Source: Arabidopsis thaliana
Lineage: Eukaryota; Streptophyta; Magnoliopsida; Brassicales; Brassicaceae
Assembly (NCBI RefSeq): GCF_000001735.4
Contig: NC_003076.8
Location: 16,185,835-16,249,834 of the forward strand
DNA length: 64,000 bases
Direction: 5' to 3'
Positions within the stretch are counted from its first letter, which is position 1. The number at the start of each line of letters is the position of its first letter. A model generated the notes under the pieces. That model ran no database searches, was not told the DNA's origin, and saw only the letters and a program-made list of their open reading frames with translations. This document shows positions 62,677-64,000 of the stretch, one piece after another. A program made the position numbers and the translations under genes.

Positions 62677-64000
62677 TCATTCCTCCATAGCTTCACCAGC
62701 CACTTCTACAATTTCGACTCGCTCCAATAATGGTGTAATTTTGGTGAGTAGAACCTCTGTTTTCACAGAGAAACAAAAACAGTAAGAAGAAGAGGAAGAT
62801 CGAATTAAACCAAGTTTAACACTTCAATAATCATGACTGATACCAGAGACGAGTAAGTGTTGCAACAAGTAGATTCTTACCGGTTTTCTTGGTGAATGAA
62901 TAGCCTTTGCTGCTAACATAGGTTCTTGGGTTTGGTTCCATGTAATTCCTCAAGTATTCCTTGTGCCCCTGTCCCAAAATCATCTCAAACAATCAGTTTC
63001 AAATCGAAGATATAGGTAATCCAGAGTACTGGTTTTGTAGCGAATCACTTTGGTTTAGCTTAATATCTGTCAGTCATGAAGCAAACGAATTTCTAGATAC
63101 TTCAGTTATCTATTAAAAGCAGAGGAAGATGGAGTATGACAAACCTTAGTGATCACACAGATATCCACATTGCTACCACTACCAAGGTCGTTGAATATAC
63201 CAGAGCATATGGCTTCAGCAACCAACTTGATTCCTTCATCTCTCTGGAAGATTTGAGTCAATCATCAAACAAACAGCCAAGAAGAGATCTAAACAACATA
63301 AAGATAAATGTCTCTGCTTTACTTACAGTTAGACCTTCTTTATACTTTGCTTCAAACACTGACATGGCAGCAAGGGAACCAGAACCCATTGTAGCAAATG
63401 GTAGAGTGTCAGTAGAACCGTGTGGGTATATCTGCATTTTGACCAGAACATTAGAGATGGAATACAAAATGAAAGAACCTGAAAAAGGCTTTCTACAGCT
63501 GAGAATTTTGATCAGGAATTTGAAACTCACCGTGTGAAGATGAGGCCCGGTAATATCAACTCCACCAAGCACAAGAGCAGCTGAGACATGGCCTTGGTAG
63601 CTGAATGATACTTGAGAAGTTAAATTATGTATGCCTATTAGTAAAGATAACAATTTTCTGAGCATGGTGAAGCAAAAATACCTGAAAAGATGTTTTTTGA
63701 GAAGGGTCAATGCAGTAACGACTCGAGAATCTCGGCCAGTCTGGTATCTATGCAACCGCAGCTGTGAGCTGACCATATCTGAACAGTGAAATAGCAATCA
63801 AAATAACTTAAGCATTGGGTTTTGATCGAGTTAACAGAAGTTCCGAGAAATTCAACTTTGATCTAGGGTAGCAGTAAAGAAATTTGGAAGTTAAGAAAAT
63901 TACCAGTTACTGCTTCAGTGTCAGCAGCGGTTCCTGCACCACAACAGTAAATGTTTGGTGCCATGTAGTGAATCTTCTCACAGTTCTTATCAGCCACAAT
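62677..64000 (-). CDS. PBB2: 20S proteasome subunit beta2 (N-terminus beyond right edge)
   Basis: Seven exons visible on the minus strand: from the window edge to 63904, then 63778-63682, 63600-63531, 63431-63327, 63243-63145, 62968-62881 and 62756-62677. The sequence runs from [20 protein letters not shown] through [53 protein letters not shown] and [14 protein letters not shown] to the C-terminal EVAGEAMEE. That is the beta2 subunit, which gives trypsin-like activity. The propeptide and the catalytic N-terminal Thr lie outside the window. Naming PBB2 and not PBB1 rests on remembered gene order. Confidence 0.95.

Noticed and set aside
1..64000. CRISPR arrays, operons, bacterial or phage systems
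   Set aside because: The window is spliced plant nuclear DNA; none of the repeats has array-like spacing.

Overview
The window is nuclear DNA of a dicot plant. Long AT-rich intergenic stretches, GT-AG introns of about 70-400 bp and plant-only families (SIAMESE-type CDK inhibitor, RBB1, plant Deg protease, two-RRM Gly-rich hnRNP) all point to a Brassicaceae genome. Gene content and order match Arabidopsis thaliana chromosome 5 around AT5G40450-AT5G40580. That placement is from memory of the Arabidopsis map, not from a search. All exon models below were built by hand from splice sites and reading-frame continuity.

Layout. 1-9.7 kb (- strand): most of RBB1, a very large acidic repeat protein whose C-terminus lies beyond the left edge. 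9.7-16.1 kb: AT-rich spacer. 16.1-17 kb: the CDK inhibitor SMR6, preceded by three E2F-type sites. 17-22.4 kb: spacer. 22.4-23.9 kb (- strand): an intronless F-box/LRR protein. 24-27.4 kb: spacer with transposon debris (Helitron-type 3' end, RPA-like fragment, LTR-retrotransposon-type primer-binding site). 27.5-38.1 kb: a 36-exon gp210 nucleoporin (EMB3012). 39.6-41.6 kb: the RNA-binding protein HLP1. 42.1-42.7 kb: a small conserved protein with a frame problem. 43.4-45.0 kb: a sucrase/ferredoxin-like protein. 45.7-48.4 kb (- strand): a large nuclear-looking protein of unknown function, divergent from the RRP8 rRNA methyltransferase (48.7-50.3 kb). 51.8-53.6 kb: a Raf-like kinase. 53.8 kb: tRNA-Asp. 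55.5-57.3 kb: SGF29B, a SAGA subunit. 58.3-60.7 kb: the Deg protease DEG13, with an in-frame stop near its N-terminus. 61.0-62.4 kb: a SURF2-like protein. 62.7 kb to the right edge (- strand): proteasome beta2 subunit PBB2, N-terminus missing.

The genes are mostly unrelated housekeeping and regulatory loci, as expected in a plant chromosome arm; there is no operon logic. Shared features are telo-box motifs in the leaders of RBB1, EMB3012 and HLP1, and site II (TGGGCY) motifs between the divergent 45.7-kb gene and RRP8. The most unusual structures are the alternating long/short exon duplication that built RBB1, the E2F cluster at SMR6, the in-frame stop and intronic fossil of catalytic-His coding sequence in DEG13, a 14-nt microexon in SGF29B, triplicated 3' splice regions in the SURF2 intron, and a 136-bp hairpin element at 39.1 kb. 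I saw no convincing previously undescribed multi-gene system.
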